Source: Actinomycetes bacterium
GTDB taxonomy: Bacteria; Actinomycetota; Actinomycetes; Actinomycetales; Cellulomonadaceae
DNA length: 5,028 nt
Assembly (NCBI GenBank): GCA_023401045.1
Contig: JAEXEM010000440.1
Coordinates: forward strand, 1 to 5,028
Direction: 5' to 3'
The position numbers and the translations under genes are program-made. The notes beneath the pieces were generated by a model. That model ran no database searches and was not told where the DNA came from. It worked only from the letters and a program-made list of their open reading frames with translations. Positions 1 to 5,028 of this stretch are shown here, in pieces (the stretch's first letter is position 1; the number at the start of each line of letters is the position of its first letter).

Positions 1-1065
1 GTGCAGGGCGGTCGCGGTCGTGTCGTCGACGACGGCCGGTGTCGCGCGCAGGGCCGCGGCGAGCCGCGGGCGGGCGGCCGCGTCGAGCCACAGCGGGGTG
101 AGGACGCGCAGGGTCCAGTCGAGACGCAGGTACCCGACCCCGTCGTCGCGCGCGGGGTCGGCGGCGCGCAGACGGGGCAGGGCGTCGACGACGAGCGCGA
201 CGAGTGCCGGCAGGTCGGTCCGGTGCACGGCAGCTGCCAGGTCGCGCAGCTCGCGGTGCCCGGTGGGGCCGTGCTCCACCCACGTGACGAGCTCGGGCGG
301 CCCGGCGTCCGGCCGCAGCCGGGTGACGAACCCGGCGCGCGTCTCGCGGTCCGCCCGTGGCACCGGGACGGGCCGTTCCCGCAGCTCCTCGACGACGTCC
401 GTCAGCTCGCGCAGCGGCGCCACCTCGGTGCGTCCGTCGTCGGTGCCGAGCATCGCGACCTCGCCGTCGGCGGTGCCGACGGACCAGCGCCGCCCCCGCC
501 ACCGGACCGACGCCGTGGCCAGCGCCATCGCCTCGACCTCGCCGAGCGGCACGAGGGCGTCACCGACGGTCGTCCCCGCGCGGGTCGTCACCGGGAGCAT
601 GCCGAGGTGCACCTCGCCGGCGGGGAGGAGCTCACCGTCCACGGACGCGCACAGCCCGTGGAGCGTGGGGTCCGGATCGGCAGGCAGGACCCAGACCGGG
701 CGGCGGCGCCGGACGAGCAGCTCGCGCTCGACGACGTCGGTGAGCTCGTCGGCCGCGGCGACGGCGTGGAAGGTCGGCGTCCTCACGTCCGTCACGCCGG
801 GTGCCGTGCCGGCGCCGGTGACGAGGAGGCCGTCGGGGTGCACGTCGACGACGTCGACGTCACGACCCCGCCACCGCGCGCTCGTCCGGACCTCGACGAG
901 CAGGTCGACGTCCTCCCGGTCGACCGAGGCGACGGCCGGCGCGCCGGGCGCCCCGAGCAGCCGGACCCGTGGTGCGTACGGCGCCTCGCACCGCCAGGTG
1001 CGACCGTCGACCGTCGCGTAGAAGCCGGTACGCACCGGCCCGCCGGGCGGCGGGTGCCGGATCAC
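1..1065 (-). CDS. D: tandem-domain relative of A with a helical C-terminal region (3' end outside window)
   Basis: GTG at 1065 overlaps the A2 stop by 4 bases (GTGA), and the frame stays open for 355 codons to the left edge. This gene is easy to miss because it has no stop in the window and the antisense frame is also open. Residues 11-118 form an A-type domain: GFYATVDGRTW, SARWRGRDVDVVDVHPDG at 62-79, and ADELTDVVERE at 105-115. Residues 137-232 repeat the pattern in degenerate form: CASVDGELLP, ASVRWRGRRWSVGTADGE at 185-202, RELTDVVEELRE at 219-230. From about 240 to 355 the sequence changes to Leu/Ala/Arg-rich helices (LPALVALVVDALPRLRAADP, YLRLDWTLRVLTPLWLDAA). No signal peptide or membrane segment is seen. 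The function is unknown; it may be a large member of the immunity-like family or an accessory protein. Expression is probably coupled to A2. Confidence 0.75.
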   Translation of the reverse strand, partial: MIRHPPPGGPVRTGFYATVDGRTWRCEAPYAPRVRLLGAPGAPAVASVDREDVDLLVEVRTSARWRGRDVDVVDVHPDGLLVTGAGTAPGVTDVRTPTFHAVAAADELTDVVERELLVRRRRPVWVLPADPDPTLHGLCASVDGELLPAGEVHLGMLPVTTRAGTTVGDALVPLGEVEAMALATASVRWRGRRWSVGTADGEVAMLGTDDGRTEVAPLRELTDVVEELRERPVPVPRADRETRAGFVTRLRPDAGPPELVTWVEHGPTGHRELRDLAAAVHRTDLPALVALVVDALPRLRAADPARDDGVGYLRLDWTLRVLTPLWLDAAARPRLAAALRATPAVVDDTTATALH

Positions 1066-1463
1066 GGTGCGATCTCTGTGACCGTCTCGGTGACGTCGTC
1101 GAGCTCGGACGGCGCGACCCACGCCTGCCAGTACGTGTTCTCCGGGGTCGTCACCTCCGGCTCGGGCGGCGGCGGATAGGTCGATCCCTCGATGCGGACC
1201 CGACCGTCGCGCACCTCGCGCACCTCGACCTCGTGGCCACGCCACCGCGCACGGGTGGTCAGCCGGTAGATCCGTGCCACGTCGGTGCGCCGCAGGCGGG
1301 TGCTCGACTCGCCGCGGTCGTCACGGGTGAAGCCGTCCGGCGGCGACATGCCCTCCGGCACATTGAGACGCACGAAGGGCTTGTGGACGGACGGCACGGC
1401 GTACGTCGTGCCGTCGTGCTCGACGTACCCGCCGGACGGGCGCAGCTCGTTCGGGGAGGTCAC
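1062..1463 (-). CDS. A2: second copy of the 133-aa immunity-like protein
   Basis: The frame is open from 1724, but the GTG at 1463 is chosen because GAGGAG lies about 5 bases before it, because the sequence GGAGCGTGCG-GTG is shared with A1, and because this start makes both copies 133 residues. The upstream extension is Arg-rich and overlaps the 3' end of C2, so it is not real. Motifs match A1: LRPSGGY (7-13), RARWRGHEVE (71-80), RDG (85-87), TTPENTYW (105-112), SELDDVTETVTEIAP (119-133). Residues 24-42 and 50-62 differ most from A1. It is followed by D with a 4-base stop/start overlap, so A2 and D are probably co-translated. A candidate promoter in the 107-base gap upstream suggests that A2-D may be a transcription unit of its own. 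Confidence 0.8.
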   Translation of the reverse strand: MTSPNELRPSGGYVEHDGTTYAVPSVHKPFVRLNVPEGMSPPDGFTRDDRGESSTRLRRTDVARIYRLTTRARWRGHEVEVREVRDGRVRIEGSTYPPPPEPEVTTPENTYWQAWVAPSELDDVTETVTEIAP

Positions 1464-1526
1464 CGCACGCTCCTCGCGGTCGACGGGGCAGGGGACCGCC
1501 CACGTCGGTGCGGGCGGCGCGACGAC

Positions 1527-1535
1527 GACACTATC
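1527..1535 (-). promoter_or_regulatory. Candidate promoter -10 region for A2-D
   Basis: The minus strand reads GATAGTGTC, identical to the 9-mer before A1, 64 bases before the A2 GTG, in the gap after C2. No -35 hexamer is evident at 16-18 bases, so the promoter assignment rests on the shared motif. Confidence 0.35.
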
Positions 1536-1551
1536 CGCGTGCGCGGCTCTC

Positions 1552-1565
1552 CCGGCGGCCGCTGG
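1552..1565. repeat. Near-palindrome after C2 stop
   Basis: An identical 14-mer to that at 2720-2733, at the same distance from the C2 stop. It shares the conserved 24-base 3' flank that travels with each C gene. Confidence 0.4.
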
Positions 1566-1570
1566 TGTCG

Positions 1571-2047
1571 TCAGCTGAACAGTGGAGCGCCCTGCGGGTC
1601 GCGGTAGGAGGCGACGAGCTCGTCGAGATCGTGGCCGGCGACCGACCGGAGCCAGTCGGAGGTCACGCGGTTGAGTCCGCTCACGACGATCAGCCCGGAG
1701 GGACCCGTCCACGTGACGCTCCATCTCAGCGACTCATGCTGCTCGAGCGTCACGTCAGGCCGGGGGTGGGTCCCCTGCGTCAGCAGGGTCTTGCCTTCCT
1801 GGGTGCGCCAGAGACCTCCGACGTCCAGCAGCATCACGAGCTCGACACCGAGGAGGCAGTTGCTCGTGGCGATGAGCTGCCAGGCGTCTCGAGCTCCTTG
1901 CCGATAGGCCCACTGCGAGTTGCCGTCACGCGAGATCTCGATGGCGTTCTCGAAGTCGTCGTACCTGTAGTACCCGTCGCGCTCGACATGCTGCGGGTAC
2001 GTGTCTCGGGCGAACTGCGCCACCCCGTCATGCAGGGTCTCGGTCAC
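1571..2047 (-). CDS. C2: second copy of the 158-aa putative immunity protein
   Basis: GTG start at 2047, aligned residue for residue with C1 (MTETLHDGVA against MTETIHGQVA) and with no in-frame start further upstream. The spacing to B2 is 114 bases and there is no convincing ribosome site; a short open frame upstream ends by a 4-base GTGA overlap with this start, echoing the overlap at C1. Hand count gives 37 differences from C1 in 158 positions. Differences cluster at residues 45-56, 72-94 and 105-135, while residues 20-44, 57-71 and the last 21 residues (GHDLDELVASYRDPQGAPLFS) are essentially unchanged, suggesting structural constraint or local sequence exchange. The variable patches might be where partner specificity lies if this is an immunity protein. 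There is no toxin tip directly upstream, so C2 looks like an orphan antidote. Confidence 0.8.
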   Translation of the reverse strand: MTETLHDGVAQFARDTYPQHVERDGYYRYDDFENAIEISRDGNSQWAYRQGARDAWQLIATSNCLLGVELVMLLDVGGLWRTQEGKTLLTQGTHPRPDVTLEQHESLRWSVTWTGPSGLIVVSGLNRVTSDWLRSVAGHDLDELVASYRDPQGAPLFS

Positions 2048-2157
2048 GTCACCGGTCCCGGTATGTGCTCGGTGGAGCGGAGCGAGGTGAGGACGCAGTG
2101 CTCGGTCGAGTCACAGGTGACCGCCCGTGCCGAGCTCGAGATCGGGCGGCCAGTCAT
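2044..2157 (-). CDS. Possible 37-aa open frame between B2 and C2
   Basis: ATG at 2157 opens 37 codons ending in a TGA that overlaps the GTG of C2 by 4 bases. The peptide (MTGRPISSSARAVTCD..., ending PGPVT) resembles nothing I know and has no clear ribosome site. It may be chance, a short leader that couples translation to C2, or a decayed remnant of an upstream gene comparable to the toxin tip before C1. It occupies nearly the whole 114-base gap. Confidence 0.2.
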   Translation of the reverse strand: MTGRPISSSARAVTCDSTEHCVLTSLRSTEHIPGPVT

Positions 2158-2161
2158 CAGC

Positions 2162-2674
2162 TCAAAGCTCGGTGTCGGGGTCGGGTGTGGGCAGCGGCGG
2201 GAGGGTCAAGCTGTGGGGTGGGACCCAGATGCGGTCGCGGGGTTCGACGCCGAGCTCGTGGGTCCGTTCCGTGATGTGGGTGAGCGCGGACTCCGGCACG
2301 TACCCGAGGTACCCCGCTCCGCGGTTCTCGTAGAACTCCCCGGGTGGCACGCTCAGTCCCAGGTCGCGCCTGCTTCCTGGTGGGCCGGAGGGGTAGCCGC
2401 CCGGGTAGTAGGACACCTCGACGGTGCCGTCACCGCGCACTCTCGTGAGCTCGACGGGGTACCGGTCGATGTACGCGACGGCTTCGACGTAGAACAACCG
2501 GGTGCACTCCGTGCGCTCAACACGGCGATGCCACACCCCTGGCTTGATCCGACGTCCGAAGTCCGGCCAGGGCGGCGCGTCACCGTAGAAGCGAAGCCCG
2601 ACCGGACCCTCCTGCGTGTCGAAGATGGCCGGCCAGATCGTGCCGTCGACCTCGGCGTAGTAACCCACTCTCAC
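2162..2674 (-). CDS. B2: 170-aa member of the A/B/D immunity-like family
   Basis: The frame allows a GTG at 2689, but a strong GGAGAGGG sits 5 bases before the in-frame GTG at 2674, so I prefer 2674; a third GTG lies at 2668. Numbering from 2674: GYYAEVDGTIWPAIF (4-18), EGPVGLRFYGDAPPWPDF (22-39), a region rich in Arg and Trp (IKPGVWHRRVER), then LFYVEAVAYIDRYPVELTRV, a DG turn, and YVPESALTHITERTHEL near residue 138. The tail is proline-rich (LTLPPLPTPDPDTEL). The order of motifs (GYY-x-x-x-DG, central strand, DG turn, A-LTH-x-x-E helix) matches the A proteins and the N-terminus of D, though identity is low. A truncated relative of its N-terminal part occurs in the chimera upstream of C1. 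It lies between the two C copies, 64 bases after C1. No recognised family; probably cytoplasmic. Confidence 0.75.
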   Translation of the reverse strand: MRVGYYAEVDGTIWPAIFDTQEGPVGLRFYGDAPPWPDFGRRIKPGVWHRRVERTECTRLFYVEAVAYIDRYPVELTRVRGDGTVEVSYYPGGYPSGPPGSRRDLGLSVPPGEFYENRGAGYLGYVPESALTHITERTHELGVEPRDRIWVPPHSLTLPPLPTPDPDTEL

Positions 2675-2719
2675 GCGTTCCCTCTCCACGTCCCGTCGTC
2701 GAGGGTCTGCCCGACTCTC

Positions 2720-2733
2720 CCGGCGGCCGCTGG
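2720..2733. repeat. Near-palindrome after C1 stop
   Basis: CCGGCGGCCGCTGG is a 14-base palindrome apart from one mismatched pair, centred on GCGGCCGC, 6 bases past the C1 stop. It could form a small GC hairpin (weak terminator, no T-run), bind a protein, or mark a recombination boundary. No direct evidence for any of these. Confidence 0.4.
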
Positions 2734-2738
2734 TCTCG

Positions 2739-3215
2739 TCAGCTGAACAGCGGAGCGCCCTGCGGGTCGCGGTAGGAGGCGACGAGCTCGTCGAGGTCGT
2801 GGCCTGCGATCGACCGCAGTCGTTCCGCGGTCAGACGATCGAGCTCACTGACGACGACCGGCCCGGAGGGCCCAGTCCAGGAGACGCTCCATGCCCCCGA
2901 GGCGTGCTGCTCGAGCGTCACGTCAGGACGTGGGCGGGTGCTGTTCCGAAGCAGGCTCATGCCTTCCTGGGCGCGCCAGAGGCCCCCGACGTCGCGTAGC
3001 AGGACGAGCTCGACGCCGAGCAGGCAGTTGCTTGTCGCGATGAGTGCCCAGGTGGCGCGACTCCCGTGCCTGTAGGTCCAGTGCGAGTTGCCGTCACGCG
3101 AGATCTCGATGGCGTTCTCGAAGTCGTCGTACTTGTAGTACCCGTCGCGCTCGACGTGCTCGGGGTACGTGCCTCGCGCGAGTTCCGCGACCTGCCCATG
3201 GATGGTCTCTGTCAT
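2739..3215 (-). CDS. C1: 158-aa putative immunity protein for a TNT-type toxin (IFT/Imm61-like guess)
   Basis: ATG start at 3215, overlapping the stop of the TNT-like fragment by 4 bases (ATGA), so translation was probably coupled; no strong ribosome site is present. In mycobacteria the gene directly after the TNT toxin cpnT encodes its immunity factor IFT, so this arrangement suggests C1 is an IFT-type antidote. Visible features: GYYKYDDFENAIEISRDGN at 25-43, SNCLLGVELVLL at 62-73, GGLWRAQEG at 77-85, a Trp-rich strand WSVSWTGPSG at 109-118, and an acidic end DLDELVASYRDPQGAPLF at 140-157. It is soluble, with no signal peptide. It is about 77 % identical to C2 over its full length without gaps. 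The family name is a recollection of general layout and remains tentative; the immunity role is inferred from context. Confidence 0.8.
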   Translation of the reverse strand: MTETIHGQVAELARGTYPEHVERDGYYKYDDFENAIEISRDGNSHWTYRHGSRATWALIATSNCLLGVELVLLRDVGGLWRAQEGMSLLRNSTRPRPDVTLEQHASGAWSVSWTGPSGPVVVSELDRLTAERLRSIAGHDLDELVASYRDPQGAPLFS

Positions 3216-3421
3216 GTCAGCACGCCCGCAACCAGCAGGTTCTGGATCGTCTGTGCCACTCCGCGCTCATTCCTCACCAACAACTGCATCCCGCCTCCTG
3301 GCTGGCCGAAAGCGGGCGCGATCCGGGCGACCTCGATCTGTTCGGTGTCCGGCCAGGGCGGCTCGTCGCTGTAGTAGTGGAGCCCGACCGGGCCACCGTG
3401 TGCGTCGAAGATGGTCGGCCA
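3212..3421 (-). pseudogene. Chimeric remnant: 5' piece of a B-type gene joined to a TNT-like toxin tip
   Basis: Two unrelated pieces are in one frame. Positions 3421-3347 encode WPTIFDAHGGPVGLHYY followed by SDEPPWPD, which aligns without gaps to the same region of B2 (WPAIFD, EGPVGL, DAPPWPD). From 3346 the similarity to B2 stops abruptly. The rest, EVARIAPAFGQPGGG plus about 27 residues ending LLVAGVLT, resembles the extreme C-terminus of TNT domains (the CpnT NAD+ glycohydrolase family), where an IAPWFGQPGGGTQY-like motif is typical. The frame has no ATG, GTG or TTG between the A1 stop and 3421, and no ribosome site, so the B-like part lacks its start and first 18 or so residues. Compared with B2, about 4 bases are missing just before the TGG codon. 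The TGA stop overlaps the C1 ATG by 4 bases, as expected for a former toxin-immunity pair. It is probably inactive, since most of the TNT fold is absent. The TNT assignment is motif recall, not a search. Confidence 0.65.
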
Positions 3422-3462
3422 GCACCGTCGCGGGTTGGCTGAAGGGGTGTGCCTGGTCGTGG

Positions 3463-3864
3463 TCAGGGGGCGATCTCGGCGACCGTCTCGACGACCTCGG
3501 TGAGCTCCTCGGGCGACACCCACGCCTCCCAGTACGTGTTCTCCGGTGTCGTCACGCCCGGCTCCGCCGGTGGCGGGTACGCCCATCCCTCGACACGTAC
3601 GAGGCCGTCCCACAGCATCGTCAGCTCGACGTCATGGCCGCGCCACGAAGCCCGGGTCGTCACATGGAAGATGCGGTCGAGGTCCGCACGTGCCACGTAG
3701 GCGCTCCACTCGCCCCGGGAGTCCTGCGTGAAGCCGGGGCCGGGCACGCCGCTCGGGGGCAGGAGCAGGCGGATGTGGGGCCCGTCGGTGTTCACCGTCG
3801 GATACGTCCTGCCGCGGTACTCGGCGTACCCACCTGATGGGCGCAGGTCGGTCGGGGGCGTCAC
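3463..3864 (-). CDS. A1: 133-aa immunity-like protein of unknown family
   Basis: GTG start at 3864, chosen because AAGGAG lies about 6 bases upstream and because the paralogue A2 has the same start context (GGAGCGTGCG then GTG) and exactly the same length. It is the first gene after the putative toxin, 104 bases downstream, where a cognate immunity gene is usually found. Visible pattern: LRPSGGY at 7-13, RASWRGHDVE at 71-80, WDG at 85-87, then an almost invariant end with TTPENTYW at 105-112 and a helix-like EELTEVVETV at 119-128. There is no signal peptide or membrane segment, so it is probably cytoplasmic. A hand-counted ungapped alignment gives about 57 % identity to A2, and weaker motif similarity to B2 and to both halves of D. 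Neutralising the upstream effector is inference from position only. Confidence 0.8.
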   Translation of the reverse strand: MTPPTDLRPSGGYAEYRGRTYPTVNTDGPHIRLLLPPSGVPGPGFTQDSRGEWSAYVARADLDRIFHVTTRASWRGHDVELTMLWDGLVRVEGWAYPPPAEPGVTTPENTYWEAWVSPEELTEVVETVAEIAP

Positions 3865-3919
3865 CGCACGCTCCTTGGTCTCGGTCGTTCGGCCGGGTGG
3901 TCACGTCCGGCGTCACGAG

Positions 3920-3928
3920 GACACTATC
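3920..3928 (-). promoter_or_regulatory. Candidate promoter -10 region for A1
   Basis: On the minus strand this reads GATAGTGTC, with GATAGT as a plausible actinobacterial -10 hexamer. A GTGACG hexamer (4 of 6 matches to TTGACA) lies 16 bases upstream. It sits 56 bases before the A1 start in the toxin-A1 gap. The same 9-mer occurs before A2. Function is inferred from position and repetition only. Confidence 0.4.
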
Positions 3929-3968
3929 GACGTCGCACTGGGGACGTCACGAGCCGGGCCGAGGCGCA

Positions 3969-5028
3969 CTATCCGCTGCCTGGCTGCTCCACGATCGTGT
4001 GCCACGCCCGGTCGCGGTAGACGGCGGCGAGCACCTGGGTGCCGTCCGGACGGACACGCCACAGCTCGGCGCCGTCGGGCACGGCGACCTTGGCTGGGCC
4101 GTAGGTGAGCTCCGGCGAGTAGGCGCTCGACTCACCGGAGAACCCGTTGCCGCGGAACGGGTTGTCGGGGTCCAGGGCGCGGGTAGCGGCGTGACTCGCC
4201 TCCGGCGCGTTCGCGTCGATCCATGCCTGCATCGCCGCTCGGCGCGCGACAGGGTCGCCGATGTGGTGAATGCTGTCGGGCATAGCAGCGATGGCGCGCA
4301 GCGGGCCGTCCGGCACGTCGGGGGCTGCCGGACCGCCGGGCAGTCCCGACTGATCAGGGAGCGTCATCGCGTCCCCGCTGCGGAACCGTACGGTGAACAT
4401 CGACTCGCCGTCGGGCAGGAACGGCGACCCGCCGTAGGTGAGGCCCAGCTGGTGGTAGAGCTGTGCTGGTGTCGCGCCGGCCACGTCAGCGGCCCGGGAG
4501 ACGAAACCACCGAGCGAAGTGAGGGGAGCCGGCGGCGCGTTGCTGAAGCGGGCTGCCAGATCCGGCTCCATGAAGCGACCTGCTTCCTTGCCCAGCAGCG
4601 TCAGTGCCTGCTGGGGGGTGATCACCTTCTGCAGGACCGTGTCGGGAACGACGCCAGGCATGGCGTCGCGGACGGCGACGAGCGTCGCGGCCTCGGCTGG
4701 CGTCAAGTCGGCGATGTGGGTCTGCAGCAGGTCCCGGAACTCTGCACGGGTCAGCCCCTGCGCGGCGAGCACCTGCTGCAGTACTTCGGTGAACGAACCC
4801 TGCGGCTTGAGTAGCGCGTCGGAGGTGTTGACGACGTGCGGGTTGCCGGACGCGTCGATGGCGATGCGGTCGGGGCCGTCGCCGGGCCCGCCGCCCGAGC
4901 CGCCGGGCGTCGGGTCGACGGGGTCGACCGGTCCACCCGGTCCCGAACCGTCGCCGGCACCGCCGGCCGCGGGGCCACCGGTCGCCGGGCCGTCCGGTCC
5001 GGAGCCACCCGAGCCCCCGGAACCGGAC
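3969..5028 (-). CDS. C-terminal part of a large polymorphic-toxin-like protein (5' end outside window)
   Basis: The frame is open from the right edge to a TAG at 3971-3969, giving 352 visible residues; the true start lies beyond the window. Visible residues 1-52 are a Gly/Pro/Ser/Asp linker of the kind that joins trafficking and effector regions in actinobacterial secreted toxins. Next comes a mostly helical stretch (about 60-170), containing LTPAEAATLVAVRD. A mixed region (about 172-260) includes GGFVSRAADVAG and YGGSPFLPDGESMFTVRFR. The final part (about 290-345) includes NPFRGNGFSG and GAELWRVRPDG, and the protein ends EQPGSG. No transmembrane segment is visible, and no TNT motif occurs before the stop. 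Position ahead of an array of small, duplicated, immunity-like genes supports an effector role, probably exported (type VII secretion is a guess; the N-terminus is not visible). I do not recognise the final domain by name, so its activity is unassigned. It could be a complete effector or a trunk that has lost its original tip. Confidence 0.75.
   Translation of the reverse strand, partial: SGSGGSGGSGPDGPATGGPAAGGAGDGSGPGGPVDPVDPTPGGSGGGPGDGPDRIAIDASGNPHVVNTSDALLKPQGSFTEVLQQVLAAQGLTRAEFRDLLQTHIADLTPAEAATLVAVRDAMPGVVPDTVLQKVITPQQALTLLGKEAGRFMEPDLAARFSNAPPAPLTSLGGFVSRAADVAGATPAQLYHQLGLTYGGSPFLPDGESMFTVRFRSGDAMTLPDQSGLPGGPAAPDVPDGPLRAIAAMPDSIHHIGDPVARRAAMQAWIDANAPEASHAATRALDPDNPFRGNGFSGESSAYSPELTYGPAKVAVPDGAELWRVRPDGTQVLAAVYRDRAWHTIVEQPGSG

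Larger units (their letters stand above)
1547..2049 (-). repeat. Direct repeat copy 2: C2 gene plus 3' flank
   Basis: This segment matches 2715-3217 at a constant offset of 1168 bases with no indels. The match covers the whole C gene and 24 noncoding bases after its stop, and ends abruptly on both sides. Near-identity is concentrated at 1547-1636 (3 differences in about 90) and 1914-1992 (2 differences in about 79); between these blocks the copies are more diverged. Confidence 0.8.
2715..3217 (-). repeat. Direct repeat copy 1: C1 gene plus 3' flank
   Basis: Partner of 1547-2049. The repeat boundary on the 3' side falls just beyond the noncoding near-palindrome; after it, the two copies lead into unrelated sequence (B2 here, A2 in the other copy). 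Upstream of the start codon similarity vanishes within about 10 bases. Confidence 0.8.

Noticed and set aside
1..1179. 392-codon plus-strand open frame
   Set aside because: It is in codon register antisense to D, and its low-complexity Arg/Gly/Asp-rich product has no family look. The minus strand shows coherent repeated domains and a stop/start overlap with A2.
1552..1565. Rho-independent terminator after C2
   Set aside because: A GC stem with almost no loop and no following T-run; recorded only as a palindrome.
1464..1724. N-terminal extension of A2 back to 1724
   Set aside because: It overlaps the C2 3' end, is Arg-rich, lacks a ribosome site, and has no counterpart in A1, which starts at the equivalent of 1463.
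1508..2746. 412-codon plus-strand open frame
   Set aside because: Antisense to C2 and B2, which have paralogues conserved at protein level on the minus strand.
3422..3613. N-terminal extension of the chimeric remnant to an ATG at 3613
   Set aside because: This part overlaps the 3' end of A1 in another frame and has no similarity to B2; it is a shadow frame, leaving the remnant without a start.
3837..4814. 325-codon plus-strand open frame
   Set aside because: Antisense to the toxin-like gene; the minus-strand product has a sensible linker and globular composition.
4871..5028. DNA tandem repeat in the Gly/Pro/Ser linker
   Set aside because: The peptide is repetitive in composition (Gly-Gly-Ser, Gly-Pro) but I found no regular DNA repeat unit; codon usage varies between units.

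Overview
The window is very GC-rich, with GTG starts and strong G/C third-position bias, as expected for a high-GC actinobacterium (a Cellulomonas-like lineage is plausible but unproven). Every gene I accept reads on the minus strand, so transcription runs from position 5028 towards position 1. The long plus-strand open frames, especially across 1-1180, are antisense shadows of these genes.

Layout in the direction of transcription: (1) the C-terminal 352 codons of a large protein open at the right edge, with a Gly/Pro/Ser linker followed by a globular region, resembling the C-terminal half of a polymorphic toxin (3969-5028); (2) a 133-aa protein, here family A, copy A1 (3463-3864); (3) a broken chimera whose 5' piece matches a B-type gene and whose 3' piece looks like the tip of a TNT (tuberculosis necrotizing toxin) NAD+ glycohydrolase domain (3212-3421); (4) a 158-aa putative TNT-immunity protein C1, whose ATG overlaps the stop of that toxin tip (2739-3215); (5) a 170-aa protein B2 (2162-2674); (6) C2, a 77 % identical second copy of C (1571-2047); (7) A2, a 57 % identical second copy of A (1062-1463); (8) D, at least 355 aa, with two A-like domains in tandem and a helical C-terminal region, running off the left edge (1-1065).

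The simplest reading is a polymorphic-toxin locus with an array of immunity or immunity-like genes behind the main effector, including a displaced toxin tip beside its likely antidote. A, B and both halves of D share one pattern: Gly-Tyr/Phe near the N-terminus followed by an acidic or polar residue and Gly, a central T/S-x-R-W-R-G-type strand, a DG turn, and an E-L/S-L-T-[DEH]-V-x-E ending. I read them as one expanded family of unknown function. No tRNA, rRNA, CRISPR array, transposase or secretion-apparatus gene is visible. The intergenic gaps are all 114 bases or shorter; two hold a GATAGTG-type candidate promoter and two hold a near-palindrome after the C genes.
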